Assembly: GCA_025359245.1 (NCBI GenBank)
Contig: JANYGW010000144.1
Coordinates: forward strand, 30,506-94,505
Source of the DNA: Massilia sp.
Lineage (GTDB): Bacteria > Pseudomonadota > Gammaproteobacteria > Burkholderiales > Burkholderiaceae_D
Reading direction: 5' to 3'
Length of the DNA: 64,000 nt
Shown here: in pieces, positions 1-9,005 of the stretch
Layout of the letters: every line of letters starts with the position of its first letter
Position numbering within the stretch: the stretch's first letter is position 1
The notes under the pieces: generated by a model
Database searches by the model: none
What the model saw: the letters and a program-made list of their open reading frames with translations, nothing else
Told to the model about the DNA's origin: nothing
Position numbers and translations under genes: made by a program

Positions 1-442
1 TGAGCAGGATGCGCGGCGTCAGCGCGCGCCAGCGTTCGTCGCCAGCCAGGTCGGCATAGCCGTTCGCGCCTTCGCGGTACTCGGGCAGGGGCTTGGGCAG
101 CAGGTCCGCCACCGATGCGTCCAGGTTCAGGCGACCCTCGTCCACCAGCTGCATGACCATGTAGGCGAACGCGGTCTTGGTCAGCGAGGCGCCATACATG
201 ATGGTGTCGGTCGTCAGCGGCAGCGCGCGAGCGACATTGCGGTAGCCATAGGCGGCCACCTTGACCACCTGGCCGTTGTCGATGACGGCCAGCGCCATTC
301 CCTGCACGCCGGCGCCCTGCATCAGGCGCTGCGCCTGCGCGTCCAGCCCCGGCGCGGCCTGGCGTGGCGTCGTGGCGCAGGCGCCCAGCATGGCCAGGGC
401 GGCGAAGCATGCGATCATGGCTGGACGTGTGGCTTGCGACAT
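1..442 (-). CDS. Serine hydrolase (class C beta-lactamase-like) lipoprotein, 3' end outside window
   Basis: This is the N-terminal 147 codons of a penicillin-binding/beta-lactamase superfamily serine hydrolase; the rest lies beyond base 1. A lipoprotein signal ends in the lipobox LGAC (Cys22). The SxxK nucleophile motif SLTK is at residues 86-89, within the context YGASLTKTAFA typical of class C beta-lactamase and esterase-like enzymes. The Tyr-x-Asn motif would lie outside the window. The ATG is 5 bp downstream of the stop of the carotenoid-oxygenase-like gene, so the two are probably cotranscribed. Substrate cannot be predicted; peptidase, esterase and beta-lactamase activities all occur in the family. 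Confidence 0.9.
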   Translation of the reverse strand, partial: MSQATRPAMIACFAALAMLGACATTPRQAAPGLDAQAQRLMQGAGVQGMALAVIDNGQVVKVAAYGYRNVARALPLTTDTIMYGASLTKTAFAYMVMQLVDEGRLNLDASVADLLPKPLPEYREGANGYADLAGDERWRALTPRILL

Positions 443-447
443 AGTTT

Positions 448-1944
448 TCAGCTCGCTAAAAAATTACCGTGGAAGCAGAGCGGCGTGCGGTAAGGCAGGC
501 GCGCCAGTGCCAGCGGGCCGGCGGCGACGCGCGCGGCATCGAAAACCGTCATCACGCTCTCGGAGCGGCGCGTGTCCTGCACCACGCCAACCAGGTAGCC
601 GTCGGTTTCGGAGCGGGCGTTGGCGCGCGGGACCAGCACATGTTCCTCGACCTGCCAGCCGGCGTCGAAACGGTAGCTGTCGGCCTTGCCGCTGCTGGTG
701 TCGACCAGGTTGACGGTGTCGAGGATGGCCTCGGCATTGTGGGTCGAATTGCTCAGCAACGCAAGTTTGCGGTGCCGCACCGAGACTACCTGCGGCATCA
801 CGCGCGGGAACTCGCTGGGGCCGAGCAGGCGCGCGACGTCGGCGCTTTTGCGCGCATAGTCGAGCGTGACCTGAGCGGCGAAGCTGCGGCTGGCCGCGTT
901 TGTGGGGCGTTCGCCCTGCATCAGCCGGCCCGCTTCCCTGAGCGCGTCGCCCTGGTGCAGCACGGTGTCGAAGCGGGTGGTCGCGCCGTCGTCCCAGGCG
1001 TTCCCGAAGTGGAACACCATATGCGGCGGCAGTTCGAATACCTGGCGCACCTTCATTGTCGCCTTCGACACGACCACCGCGCGCAGCGGCCGCGCACTGG
1101 CGCCGCTGCCGGCCCACCGGTGCATCTCGGCGAAGCTCTTGCCTTCGCCGCGCACCATGTCGTACGGGGGAATCAGGAAAATCAGGTGGCCGGCGCTGAC
1201 CACGAAGTCATGCACCATCGCCAGCTGCGGCACCTCGATCACGCTGGTCGAGACCATCTGGCCATTGGCGCCGATGCGGTAGATCACCAGCTTGTCGCCG
1301 CCGGGCAGGGCGCCGAAGTTCCACATGCCGCCGTCCGGATCCATTTTCGGGTGGGCCGAAAAGGGCATGGCCTTGAGTTCGTCGGTCCAGGTCTTGATGC
1401 CGACCGTGGCCAGCGTCTGCGGATCGACTTCGGTGGCCGAGCCGCCTTCCCACAGCGCGTACAGGCGGCCCTGGAACGGGACCAGATTGGTGTTGGCCGC
1501 GTTGAGCGTGTCGTTGTTCTTGAGCGCACGGCGGCCGACCCAGGTGCCGAAGGCCGGGTACAGGAACTGGCCCGCGGCCGACTCCTCGACAAATTTCTGG
1601 GTCTGCACGAAGCGGCCGCGGTGGCTGACCTTGCCTTTGGCAAGCTGCCAGCGCTGGACGAAGCCATCGCCGTCGAACCAGTGGTGATAGCGCTCGCCGC
1701 CCAGGTCGAAGCGGCCCGGCCCGTTGCGAAAGAAGGCGCCGTTCAGGTCCGCCGGAATGCGGCCCTTGACGACCGCGTCGCCGGCGTTTTCGGCCACGGT
1801 GTCGGCATACACGACCAGCCTGGGGTCGCGCTTGAGGGCGGCCTGGAAGCGCTGGAAGGTGGCGGCGTCAGCCAGCGCGGGGCCGGATGCGAGTCCGAGG
1901 ACGCCGAAGCCGATACTGGAGGACAGGAATGTGCGGCGGTTCAT
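448..1944 (-). CDS. Carotenoid oxygenase (RPE65-type) family protein
   Basis: A 498-residue protein of the carotenoid cleavage oxygenase family, which uses non-haem Fe(II) held by four histidines to cleave alkene bonds in carotenoids, stilbenes or lignin-type phenylpropanoids. Visible iron ligands are His198 (SAHPK), His245 (VHDF), His312 (FHFGN) and His492 (FHGNF), in the expected order. The family motif NGPGRF occurs near residue 75. The N-terminus starts MNRRTFLSSS followed by a hydrophobic stretch, which resembles a Tat signal, so the enzyme is probably exported. A GGGAGAG ribosome-binding site precedes the ATG. It lies in a minus-strand group with the DUF2141 gene upstream and a serine hydrolase downstream. 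Substrate unknown. Confidence 0.9.
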   Translation of the reverse strand: MNRRTFLSSSIGFGVLGLASGPALADAATFQRFQAALKRDPRLVVYADTVAENAGDAVVKGRIPADLNGAFFRNGPGRFDLGGERYHHWFDGDGFVQRWQLAKGKVSHRGRFVQTQKFVEESAAGQFLYPAFGTWVGRRALKNNDTLNAANTNLVPFQGRLYALWEGGSATEVDPQTLATVGIKTWTDELKAMPFSAHPKMDPDGGMWNFGALPGGDKLVIYRIGANGQMVSTSVIEVPQLAMVHDFVVSAGHLIFLIPPYDMVRGEGKSFAEMHRWAGSGASARPLRAVVVSKATMKVRQVFELPPHMVFHFGNAWDDGATTRFDTVLHQGDALREAGRLMQGERPTNAASRSFAAQVTLDYARKSADVARLLGPSEFPRVMPQVVSVRHRKLALLSNSTHNAEAILDTVNLVDTSSGKADSYRFDAGWQVEEHVLVPRANARSETDGYLVGVVQDTRRSESVMTVFDAARVAAGPLALARLPYRTPLCFHGNFLAS

Positions 1945-1958
1945 GGCGCTCTCCCGGC

Positions 1959-2382
1959 TTATTTCAACGAAACGCGGACGCTGGCGCCGGCCGCGGGCAG
2001 CGTGAATTTGGCGTCGTCATAGCTGGGCGGCCCCATTTTGCCCATCGCGTTATTGCTGAATGCATAGTCTTCGGTCGGGATCCCCATGATATTGCTGTCC
2101 ATTTTGCCATTCGAATTGGCGTCGTGGTAGACCGCGAACGCGTATTCGCCCTCCGGCAGGTCCTTGAATGAACACGACTTTATTGCCGCTCATGGCGGCC
2201 GGGGCGCCGGTCGCGTTGTCCGGTTTTTTCAGGAAGGTCGCGCTCGAACTGTACAGTGCGACCATCAGGTTGCCGTTCGCGGCCTTGACGTCGTCGATGT
2301 GGATGGTCAGCTCGGCGGCGCCGGCCGGGCTGGTGGAAAAGAGGGCGGCGGCACACAGGGCGGCGGTGATCAGGCGGTTCAT
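1959..2382 (-). pseudogene. DUF2141 family secreted protein, frameshifted by a 4-bp tandem duplication
   Basis: The reading frame starts MNRLITAALC with a Sec signal peptide and shows DUF2141 features (LTIHIDDVKAANGNLMVALY). It leaves frame at about codon 71, where TGAA is repeated in tandem at 2165-2172 on the plus strand. Removing one copy joins NKVVF to KDLPEGEYAFAVYHDANSNG and continues to a TAA at 1959, giving an intact protein of about 139 residues. The total length of 424 bp fits a +4 insertion. DUF2141 proteins are small periplasmic proteins of unknown role. The 3' half keeps perfect family sequence, so the lesion is recent or a sequencing artefact. Confidence 0.85.
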
Positions 2383-2487
2383 GTTCGGTCTCCAGTGGGT
2401 GGTGGTGCGATGAATGCCACTGTAGGGAAAAGCGCCTGGCCGAAGTTGGCGATGCGACGAAAAGCGAAAAAACGGCGCGAAATGCAG

Positions 2488-2516
2488 CCGGACGGCGCGA
2501 AAAGTCAGCCGTCCGG
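2488..2516 (-). terminator. Hairpin spanning the stop codon of the VOC gene
   Basis: The 9-bp arms CCGGACGGC and GCCGTCCGG form a perfect stem with an 11-nt loop; the TGA of the VOC gene lies inside the loop. On the minus strand a T-run follows only about 20 nt later, so this is an imperfect intrinsic terminator candidate rather than a canonical one. Confidence 0.4.
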
Positions 2517-2867
2517 ATGGGTGGCGAAGCGCAGCCGGTTGCCGTCCGGGTCGAGCACCGACATTTCGCGCGTGCCCCAGGGCGTGTCTGCGGGGCCGGC
2601 AATGGTGACGATGCCGCGCGCGCGGAAGTCGCCGGCGCAGGCGTCGACGTCGGCGACCTTGAAGTAGACGGCGCCGCCGACCTGGCAGTCGCCCGCATGT
2701 CCCGACAGGAAGATGGTCTGGCCAGCGCGGGTCAGCTGCAGGAACAGCGGAAAGCCGGGCTCGAACTGGTGCTGCCAGTCGACGCCAAAGCCCATGCCGT
2801 CGCGGTAGAAGGGCAGGCTGGTCTCCATATTCGTGGCGCGCAGCTGGGGGATGACGGTTTGGGTCAT
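2505..2867 (-). CDS. VOC family (glyoxalase / bleomycin-resistance-like) protein
   Basis: A 120-residue single vicinal-oxygen-chelate module. It opens with the bleomycin-resistance-like pattern IPQLRATNMETSLPFYRDG and closes with DPDGNRLRFATHPDG, as in metal-binding or drug-binding VOC dimers. Such proteins are glyoxalases, dioxygenases or drug sequestration proteins; the sequence does not separate these. The start ATG overlaps the upstream gene's stop in ATGA, indicating translational coupling. A hairpin surrounds its own stop codon. Confidence 0.88.
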   Translation of the reverse strand: MTQTVIPQLRATNMETSLPFYRDGMGFGVDWQHQFEPGFPLFLQLTRAGQTIFLSGHAGDCQVGGAVYFKVADVDACAGDFRARGIVTIAGPADTPWGTREMSVLDPDGNRLRFATHPDG

Positions 2868-3352
2868 GGGGTTCCTGTCGAGAGCTTGGCGGGCGCGAGC
2901 CAGGCGCCGAAGATGCCAAGGGCTGCGTGCTGGTCCTCATCGGCCGCCTGCGCCATTACCTCGGCCGGCACCCAGTCGGGAAATGGCACGGCGCTGCTGG
3001 TATGGCGGCCCGACGGCGTGTGTTCTTCGCTGACCCTGGCAATCTGCGCCGGCAGGAAATGGTCGGCCAGGCACGCCAGCGCCGGCCACAGGCGCCGGTG
3101 CACCAGCGTGACCTTGCCGTCGATCAGGCGGCAGGCCAGCACGTCGTCCGCTGCGGTCACCGCTTGCAGGATGGCGAAGATGCGGCGCCCCTGCGCATGC
3201 CCCCACCAGCTGCCCTTGATCGCTTCGCCGGCGATGGCCTCGGTCAGGCGCGGCGCGCCGCCCTTGGCCGAGACCAGCACGACACCGTGTTCGCGCACGA
3301 AGGCCAGCGCCTGTTCAGGCGTGGTGAGGGGGCTCGCAAGACTGGTTCCCAT
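2864..3352 (-). CDS. Conserved hypothetical protein
   Basis: A protein of about 162 residues with no family I can name. It has a compact globular composition: a central segment with Trp-Trp-Gly-His, a hydrophobic alpha/beta core and no signal peptide or membrane segment. It overlaps the VOC gene by 4 bp, so the two are translated together, and it lies 87 bp downstream of the c-di-GMP protein gene. The start is uncertain: the frame stays open to a TTG at 3394, and the ATG at 3352 is preferred because the extra N-terminal residues look non-conserved. Neither start has a convincing ribosome-binding site. Confidence 0.7.
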   Translation of the reverse strand: MGTSLASPLTTPEQALAFVREHGVVLVSAKGGAPRLTEAIAGEAIKGSWWGHAQGRRIFAILQAVTAADDVLACRLIDGKVTLVHRRLWPALACLADHFLPAQIARVSEEHTPSGRHTSSAVPFPDWVPAEVMAQAADEDQHAALGIFGAWLAPAKLSTGTP

Positions 3353-3439
3353 TGGCGGTGCGCATGACTGGAAGAATGGATACTCTACCAGCAAATGCGG
3401 GATAGCAGAAACGCCGCTGCGTGGATCTTCCGGCGCAGC

Positions 3440-5980
3440 TTACATGCTGCTGCGCGCGTCGTCATGCAGCACCGCGTGATAGCGGAACGCCTCGCGGATA
3501 TTCTCGCGCAGGACCTTGCTGTCCCATGGCTTGGGGTAGAAGCGCTGCACCGCGCCCTGGTTCATTGCCTCCATGATGCCGGCCAGGTCGTTTGAGCCCG
3601 ACAGCACCATGCGCAGGCAGTTCGGATACAGCACCTTCACGCGGCCCAGGAATTCGGTTCCATCCATGCCCGGCATGCGCTGGTCGCACAGGATCACCTG
3701 CACGTCGTGGTGCGCCAGCTGGTCGAAGGCCTCGTCGGCGCAGCCCGCCGTCAGGATGTCGTAGCCGTCCTGGTTCAGCACGCTTTGCAGCGACGCCAGG
3801 ATGAACGGGTCGTCATCGATCAGCAACAGCGTCTTGCGCTGGCTGCGCGTGTCGTCGCCCGGAATGCGCAGGCGCTGGTGCGCCAGCATCAGCGCTTCGG
3901 CATCGGCCAGCGCCAGCGGACGGCTGAAGAAGAAGCCCTGGATCTGGTCGCAGCCGTTGCGCGCCAGGTAGGACAGCTGCGCATCGGTCTCGACGCCCTC
4001 GGCCACGACTTCGAGCTTGAGGCTGTGCGCCATGCTGATGATGGCCATCACGATGGCCGCGTCGTCGGGATTGGAGGTCACGTAGCGGATGAAGGCGATG
4101 TCGATTTTCAGCTTGTCGATCGGGAAGCGGCGCAAATAGGCCAGGCTCGAATAGCCGGTCCCGAAATCGTCGATCGAAATCTGGACCCCATGCGCCTTCA
4201 GGTTTTTCAGCGTGACGATGGTCCGTTCAGTGTTGGCCATCAGCGAGCTTTCGGTCAGCTCCAGTTCCAGCAGCGCCGGCGGGATGGCGCTGTCCTGCAG
4301 CGCCTTGAGCACGTCGCCCTCGAGGTCGCCGCCGACGAACTGGCGCCCGGAGACATTGACCGACACCTGCATCGGGCCGACGCCGCCGCGCATCCAGCTG
4401 GCGATCTGGCGGCAGGCCGTCTGGATCACCCAGCGTCCCACCTGCACGATCAGGCCCATGTCCTCCAGGATCGGGATGAAGTCCTGCGGCGACACCATGC
4501 CGTGCCCCGGACGCTGCCAGCGCAGCAGGGCTTCGAGGCCGGCGATGCGGCCGCTGTCGAGCTGCACCTTGGGCTGGTAGACCAGCACGAATTGCTCATG
4601 TTCGACCGCCGCGCGCAGCGCCGTCTCCAGTTCGAGCCGGGCCAGCACTTCGGCGTTCATCTGGGCGGTAAAGAAGCGGCAGGTGTCGCGCCCGGCCTGT
4701 TTGGCGCGGTACATGGCCGTGTCGGCATACTTGATCAGCGTTTCCGGATCGCTGGCGTCGTCCGGGAACAGCGTGATGCCGATGCTGGCGCTGACCGTAA
4801 CCTGGTGGCCGCCCAGGTCGAACGGCGTGCGCAGCACCTCGCGGATCTTGGTGGCCACCGCCACGGCGGCCTGCTGCCCTTCCGGCATGATCAGGATAAT
4901 GGCAAATTCGTCGCCGCCGAAGCGTCCGACCACGTCGCGCACGCGCACGCACTGGACCAGGCGGCTGCTGAACTGGACCAGCAGCTGGTCGCCCAGCGCG
5001 TGGCCGAGCGTATCGTTGACGTTCTTAAAGTAATCGAGGTCGATGAACAGGACCCCGACCAGCCAGCCGTTGGCGCGCGCCTGCGGCAGCGATTTTTTCA
5101 GCGTTTCGAAAAACAGCGTGCGGTTCGGCAGCGCGGTCAAGGGGTCGAAATGGGCCAGGTGGTGCAAGCGCCGCTCGGCGTTCTTGCGCTCGGTAATGTC
5201 GCGAAACACGGCCACCACGATCCAGTCGTTGCCGAATTGCTGCACTTGCCTGTGCATTTCGACCAGCACGCTGCTGCCATTGGCGCGCCGCAGCGACATT
5301 TCAGCGAACACATTGGCGCCGTGGCCTGCAATCAGGGCGTCGAACAGCGCGGCCAGCTGTTCGACGCCGGCCATTTCGAGGTCGTGCGGCCCGATCTGCA
5401 GGAATTGCTCGCGCGAATAGCCGAGCATGGCGTTGGCGGTGGCATTCGCTTCGAGGATCAGCATGCTGGTGCGGCTGATCAGCACGATGCCGTCGGCGGT
5501 GGCGTCCATCGCGGTGCGAAAGCGCTGCAGGTCGGCGCTGCGCTCGGCCACTTCCTGTTCCAGGATCGCGCTATGGTTGACCAGGTAATTGTTGAATTCC
5601 TTCAGCCGCAGCAGGTTGCGCACGCGCAGCCACAGCTCGGCGCGGTCGACCGGCTTGGTGAGGAACTCTTCGGCGCCCGAATCGAGGCCCGCCAGGCGCG
5701 CCGTGCGGTCGATGTGGGCCGTGACCATGATGATGGGCACGTTCTTGGTGGCCGGCTGCGCCTTGAGGATCTTGGCCACCGCGTAGCCGTCCATGCCGGG
5801 CATCATAACGTCGAGCAGTATCAGGTCGGGCGGCTGCTCGGCCGCCATCGCCAGTGCCTGTTCGCCGCTGGTGGCGCATTGTGTGACGTAGCCTTCGGGC
5901 AGCAGCAGCGCTTCGAGCAGCCTGCGGTTGTGCGGTTCGTCGTCGACGATGAGGATGGTGGCTTTGCGTTGGGTCATCAA
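3440..5980 (-). CDS. REC-PAS-GGDEF-EAL-REC response regulator (c-di-GMP turnover)
   Basis: An 846-residue protein that controls cyclic-di-GMP. Domains in order: receiver (residues about 7-125, phospho-site in LILLDVMMPGMDG, conserved Lys in LTKPVD), coiled linker, PAS (about 155-270, ending DITERK), GGDEF (intact motif GGDEF at 355-359), EAL (EAL at 483-485, with NVS, ELTES, DDFGTG, KLKID and AEGVE all present) and a second receiver (about 715-830, phospho-site in VILCDQRMPGMDG). Both catalytic domains look complete, so the protein could make or degrade c-di-GMP; two receivers, one at each end, allow two phospho-inputs. Its start overlaps the single-domain response regulator gene by 4 bp, in an operon with a hybrid kinase. 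Confidence 0.97.
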   Translation of the reverse strand: MMTQRKATILIVDDEPHNRRLLEALLLPEGYVTQCATSGEQALAMAAEQPPDLILLDVMMPGMDGYAVAKILKAQPATKNVPIIMVTAHIDRTARLAGLDSGAEEFLTKPVDRAELWLRVRNLLRLKEFNNYLVNHSAILEQEVAERSADLQRFRTAMDATADGIVLISRTSMLILEANATANAMLGYSREQFLQIGPHDLEMAGVEQLAALFDALIAGHGANVFAEMSLRRANGSSVLVEMHRQVQQFGNDWIVVAVFRDITERKNAERRLHHLAHFDPLTALPNRTLFFETLKKSLPQARANGWLVGVLFIDLDYFKNVNDTLGHALGDQLLVQFSSRLVQCVRVRDVVGRFGGDEFAIILIMPEGQQAAVAVATKIREVLRTPFDLGGHQVTVSASIGITLFPDDASDPETLIKYADTAMYRAKQAGRDTCRFFTAQMNAEVLARLELETALRAAVEHEQFVLVYQPKVQLDSGRIAGLEALLRWQRPGHGMVSPQDFIPILEDMGLIVQVGRWVIQTACRQIASWMRGGVGPMQVSVNVSGRQFVGGDLEGDVLKALQDSAIPPALLELELTESSLMANTERTIVTLKNLKAHGVQISIDDFGTGYSSLAYLRRFPIDKLKIDIAFIRYVTSNPDDAAIVMAIISMAHSLKLEVVAEGVETDAQLSYLARNGCDQIQGFFFSRPLALADAEALMLAHQRLRIPGDDTRSQRKTLLLIDDDPFILASLQSVLNQDGYDILTAGCADEAFDQLAHHDVQVILCDQRMPGMDGTEFLGRVKVLYPNCLRMVLSGSNDLAGIMEAMNQGAVQRFYPKPWDSKVLRENIREAFRYHAVLHDDARSSM

Positions 5981-6381
5981 TGTGGGTGGGCGTCAGATTG
6001 ATCGGAAAGGGCATTTTCCTGCGGCAGCAGCGCCGCGATGGCCGCATACAGCTCGCGGTAGCGCAGCGGCTTGGCAATATAGGCATCGCAGCCCGCCGTC
6101 ACGCTGCGTTCGCGGTCGGACTTCATCGCCATCGCGGTCAGCGCGATGACCGGGATGGCGGCGGTCAGCGGATCCTGTTTCAGCAGCGCGGTCGCGGCCA
6201 GGCCATCCATGCCGGGCAGCTGGATGTCCATCATGATCAGTTGCGGCAGTTCGGCGCGCGCCAGCGCCAGGCCGGTTTCCGCATCGAGGGCGCAGCGCAC
6301 GCTGTGGCCGGCGTGTTCGAGCAGCAGCACAGCCAGCTTCATGTTCGCGGCGTTGTCTTCGATCATCAGGATGCGCGCCAT
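5977..6381 (-). CDS. Single-domain response regulator (CheY/DivK-like)
   Basis: A 134-residue stand-alone receiver domain. Acidic pocket MIEDN, phospho-acceptor in LIMMDIQLPGMDG, conserved Thr in ALTAMA and Lys in IAKPLRYREL are all present. There is no output domain, so it would shuttle phosphate or bind partners. It sits between the hybrid kinase gene (9 bp upstream) and the REC-GGDEF-EAL-REC gene (4-bp overlap), which suggests a phosphorelay ending in c-di-GMP control. Confidence 0.96.
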   Translation of the reverse strand: MARILMIEDNAANMKLAVLLLEHAGHSVRCALDAETGLALARAELPQLIMMDIQLPGMDGLAATALLKQDPLTAAIPVIALTAMAMKSDRERSVTAGCDAYIAKPLRYRELYAAIAALLPQENALSDQSDAHPH

Positions 6382-6390
6382 GCCGGTCTC

Positions 6391-8871
6391 CTAGGCGCTG
6401 TGCAAGACGCGCCGCACCTCGGCCAGGAACTGGACCCGGCTGAAGGCGGCCCGCTCGCGCACGCGCGTGGCGTGGTCCGGATGGGCACTGAGCGCGCCGC
6501 GGTCCTCGGCCGTGACGGACTTGGCCGTGATGACCAGGATCGGGATGGCGGCCGTGGCGTCCTGCGCGTGCAGCGTGCGCACCACATCGAAGCCGTTCAT
6601 GTCGGGCATCATCAGGTCGAGCAGGATCAGGTCGGGCTTGAACTGGGTCGCCAGCGCGATGGCTTCGCGACCGCCGTACGACCGGATCACCGCATACGCG
6701 GGCGCCGGCAGCATCGCGCCGAGGATCTCGACCGCCTTGACGTCGTCGTCGACCACCAGCACGGTATGGGTGCGCTCGGCGACCGGCAGCAGGCCCAGCG
6801 CGCTCAGCGCATTGTCCAGCTGGTCCGCGCCGACCGGCTTTTGCAGCACCGTGGAGGCGCCGCCGGCGACCCCGATGCTGCCATCCTCCATCCCGGCCAG
6901 GAACACCACGGGCACATTCGACAACCGTTCGCCTTCGCGGATGCGCGCCAGGAACTGCGGGCCGTCCAGGCCGGGCGTGAGCAGGTCGCAGGTGATCAGG
7001 CTGACGGTATGCTCGGCCGCCAGCACCAAGGCCTGCTCGATGTTGTCGGCCACCATGACGGCAAAGCCTTCCGTTTCGAGCAGCGTGCGCACCAGTTCGG
7101 CGCAATAGACGTCGTCGGCGATCACCAGCGCGGTGCGGCGCGAACGGTCCGGCGCCCGCGCCTGCGGGGCGTGCGACGCCGCGCTGGCGCCGTCGCGCAA
7201 GGGCAGCCAGGCGGCAAAGCGCGACCCTTCGCCGACCGCGCTGGCCACCGCCACCGTGCCGCCGTGCAATTCCACCAGCTGCTTGACCATCGCCAGGCCC
7301 AGGCCGGTGCCCTCGAATTTGCGGGCCAGGCTGCTGTCGATCTGGCGGAAGGCCTGGAACAGCGTGGCCATGTCGGCGTGCGAAATGCCGATGCCGCTGT
7401 CGTCGACCAGGATTTCGAGGAAGTCGGTGTATTCGTTGTTGGCCAGCGGGAAGCCGAACACGGGCCAGTTGCCGGGCAGGGCGCCCACCGTGCTGCGCGC
7501 CACGTGGCGCGCGCTGAGCGTGACGCTGGCCCCGCGCGGGCTGAACTTGACGGCGTTCGACAGCAGGTTGTAGACGATCTGCTTGGTCTTGCGCATGTCC
7601 AGCCGCGGCACGCCGAGGTCGTCGCTCATGTCGAGCTTCAGTTCGATGCGCTGGGCCAGCGCCTTTTCCTTGACGATCGACAGGCTGTTGGCCAGCAGGC
7701 TGGCCAGGTCGACGTCGTCGAGGTCGAGTTCCATCATGCCGGCCTCGACCTTGGACAGGTCGAGGATGTCGTTAATCAGCGACAGCAGGTGCTGGCCGCT
7801 GCTGAAAATGTCGCCGATGTATTCCTGCTGGTTGGCGCTCATCGTGCCCACCAGGCCATCCTTGAGCGCTTCGGAAAAGCCGATGATCGCGTTCAGCGGC
7901 GTGCGCAGCTCGTGCGACATGGTGGCCAGGAAGCCCGATTTCATGCGGCTGGCGTGTTCGAGTTCGATATTCTTTTCGTGCAGGGCCTGCTCGAAGCGCT
8001 TGCGCTCGGTGACGTCGCGCGCGGCGGCAAACACGCCCTGCAGCTTGCGGTCGCGGTCGTGGAAGGTGGCGGCATTGTAGGACACCACGGTTTCGTCGCC
8101 GTTCAGCGCGCGCACCGTCAGCTCGTAATCGGTGACCTTGTTTTCCTTGAGCACGCGCTTGATGGCGGCATCGGCCTTGGCCTGGTCGGTGAAGAAGTTC
8201 TTGCTCGGCGCGCCGATCAGCTCGTCGCGGGTGCGCCCGGTCAAGGCCACCATCTGCTGGTTGACGTCCGAAATGATGCCCTGCGGATCGGTCATCATCA
8301 GCGCGTCCACATTCGATTCGATCAGCGAGCACGTGTAGAACTGCTGGTCGCGCAATCGCTGGTCGAGCTGGGCCTGGGCCGCGTCGACCTGCTTGCGCGC
8401 GGTATTGTCGGTGCCGATCAGCAGGTAGCCGATGATGGTCTCGTTGGCGTCGCGCAACACGGTCACCGACACGATCGCAGGAAAGCGGCTGCCATCCTTG
8501 CGTACATAGGTCAGTTCATAAATGTCTTCGATGCCGCGCGAAGCCTTGAACACCAGCGCTTCGAAGCCGGGGCTGATGGGCGTGCCATATTCCTGGCTGA
8601 GACTGGTCGCGCGGGCCAGGATCTCGTCGGTGTCGGAGATGTCGGCCGGCGTGATGCGGTTGATGATTTCCACGGCGGCGTAGCCGAGCATGCGTTCGGC
8701 GCCGACATTGAAAATCTGGATCACCCCTTTTTCGTCGGTGGCGATGCTGGAAAAATAGACGCTGTTGAAAATGGCGTCCTGCAGCGCCCCGGTCTTGATC
8801 AGCGCCGCGATCTGCTGCGGACTGCGCTGGAGTTCCGGACCGGGCTCGTCGCTAAGTGCGGTGCTGGGCAT
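6391..8871 (-). CDS. PAS-containing hybrid histidine kinase with two receiver domains
   Basis: An 826-residue sensor with no obvious membrane segment, so probably cytoplasmic. Two PAS domains (about residues 30-155 and 165-290) precede HisKA (phospho-acceptor His320 in MSHELRTPLNAI) and HATPase_c (N box NLLSNAVKFSP, G boxes DSGIGIS and GTGLGLAM). Two receivers follow, with phospho-acceptors Asp629 (CDLLTPGLDG) and Asp752 (LDLMMPDMNG). The second receiver lacks the usual Lys-Pro motif; the aligned region reads RVRERAAF, so Lys appears replaced by Arg. It is the first gene of the signalling operon, with a single-domain regulator and a c-di-GMP protein downstream. The 134-bp gap to the divergent oxygenase gene must hold its promoter. 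Confidence 0.96.
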   Translation of the reverse strand: MPSTALSDEPGPELQRSPQQIAALIKTGALQDAIFNSVYFSSIATDEKGVIQIFNVGAERMLGYAAVEIINRITPADISDTDEILARATSLSQEYGTPISPGFEALVFKASRGIEDIYELTYVRKDGSRFPAIVSVTVLRDANETIIGYLLIGTDNTARKQVDAAQAQLDQRLRDQQFYTCSLIESNVDALMMTDPQGIISDVNQQMVALTGRTRDELIGAPSKNFFTDQAKADAAIKRVLKENKVTDYELTVRALNGDETVVSYNAATFHDRDRKLQGVFAAARDVTERKRFEQALHEKNIELEHASRMKSGFLATMSHELRTPLNAIIGFSEALKDGLVGTMSANQQEYIGDIFSSGQHLLSLINDILDLSKVEAGMMELDLDDVDLASLLANSLSIVKEKALAQRIELKLDMSDDLGVPRLDMRKTKQIVYNLLSNAVKFSPRGASVTLSARHVARSTVGALPGNWPVFGFPLANNEYTDFLEILVDDSGIGISHADMATLFQAFRQIDSSLARKFEGTGLGLAMVKQLVELHGGTVAVASAVGEGSRFAAWLPLRDGASAASHAPQARAPDRSRRTALVIADDVYCAELVRTLLETEGFAVMVADNIEQALVLAAEHTVSLITCDLLTPGLDGPQFLARIREGERLSNVPVVFLAGMEDGSIGVAGGASTVLQKPVGADQLDNALSALGLLPVAERTHTVLVVDDDVKAVEILGAMLPAPAYAVIRSYGGREAIALATQFKPDLILLDLMMPDMNGFDVVRTLHAQDATAAIPILVITAKSVTAEDRGALSAHPDHATRVRERAAFSRVQFLAEVRRVLHSA

Positions 8872-9005
8872 GAATCATCCGATCTGTAAGCCGATCATTT
8901 CATCGATGCTACACCATTCGGTTTGCATACCGGAGAAAGTTTCAAGCGTGCACGGGCAGTTCTGTACTATAGAGCCTGGACGGAAATTAACCATGGAGCC
9001 GGGGC

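Noticed and set aside
3707..6001. Long plus-strand open frame opposite the REC-GGDEF-EAL gene
   Set aside because: Shadow frame created by high GC; the minus strand encodes complete, recognisable domains.
5980..8889. 969-codon plus-strand open frame opposite the hybrid kinase
   Set aside because: Antisense to a gene with intact kinase and receiver motifs; composition (Asp/His/Arg/Gln-rich) is typical of a shadow.
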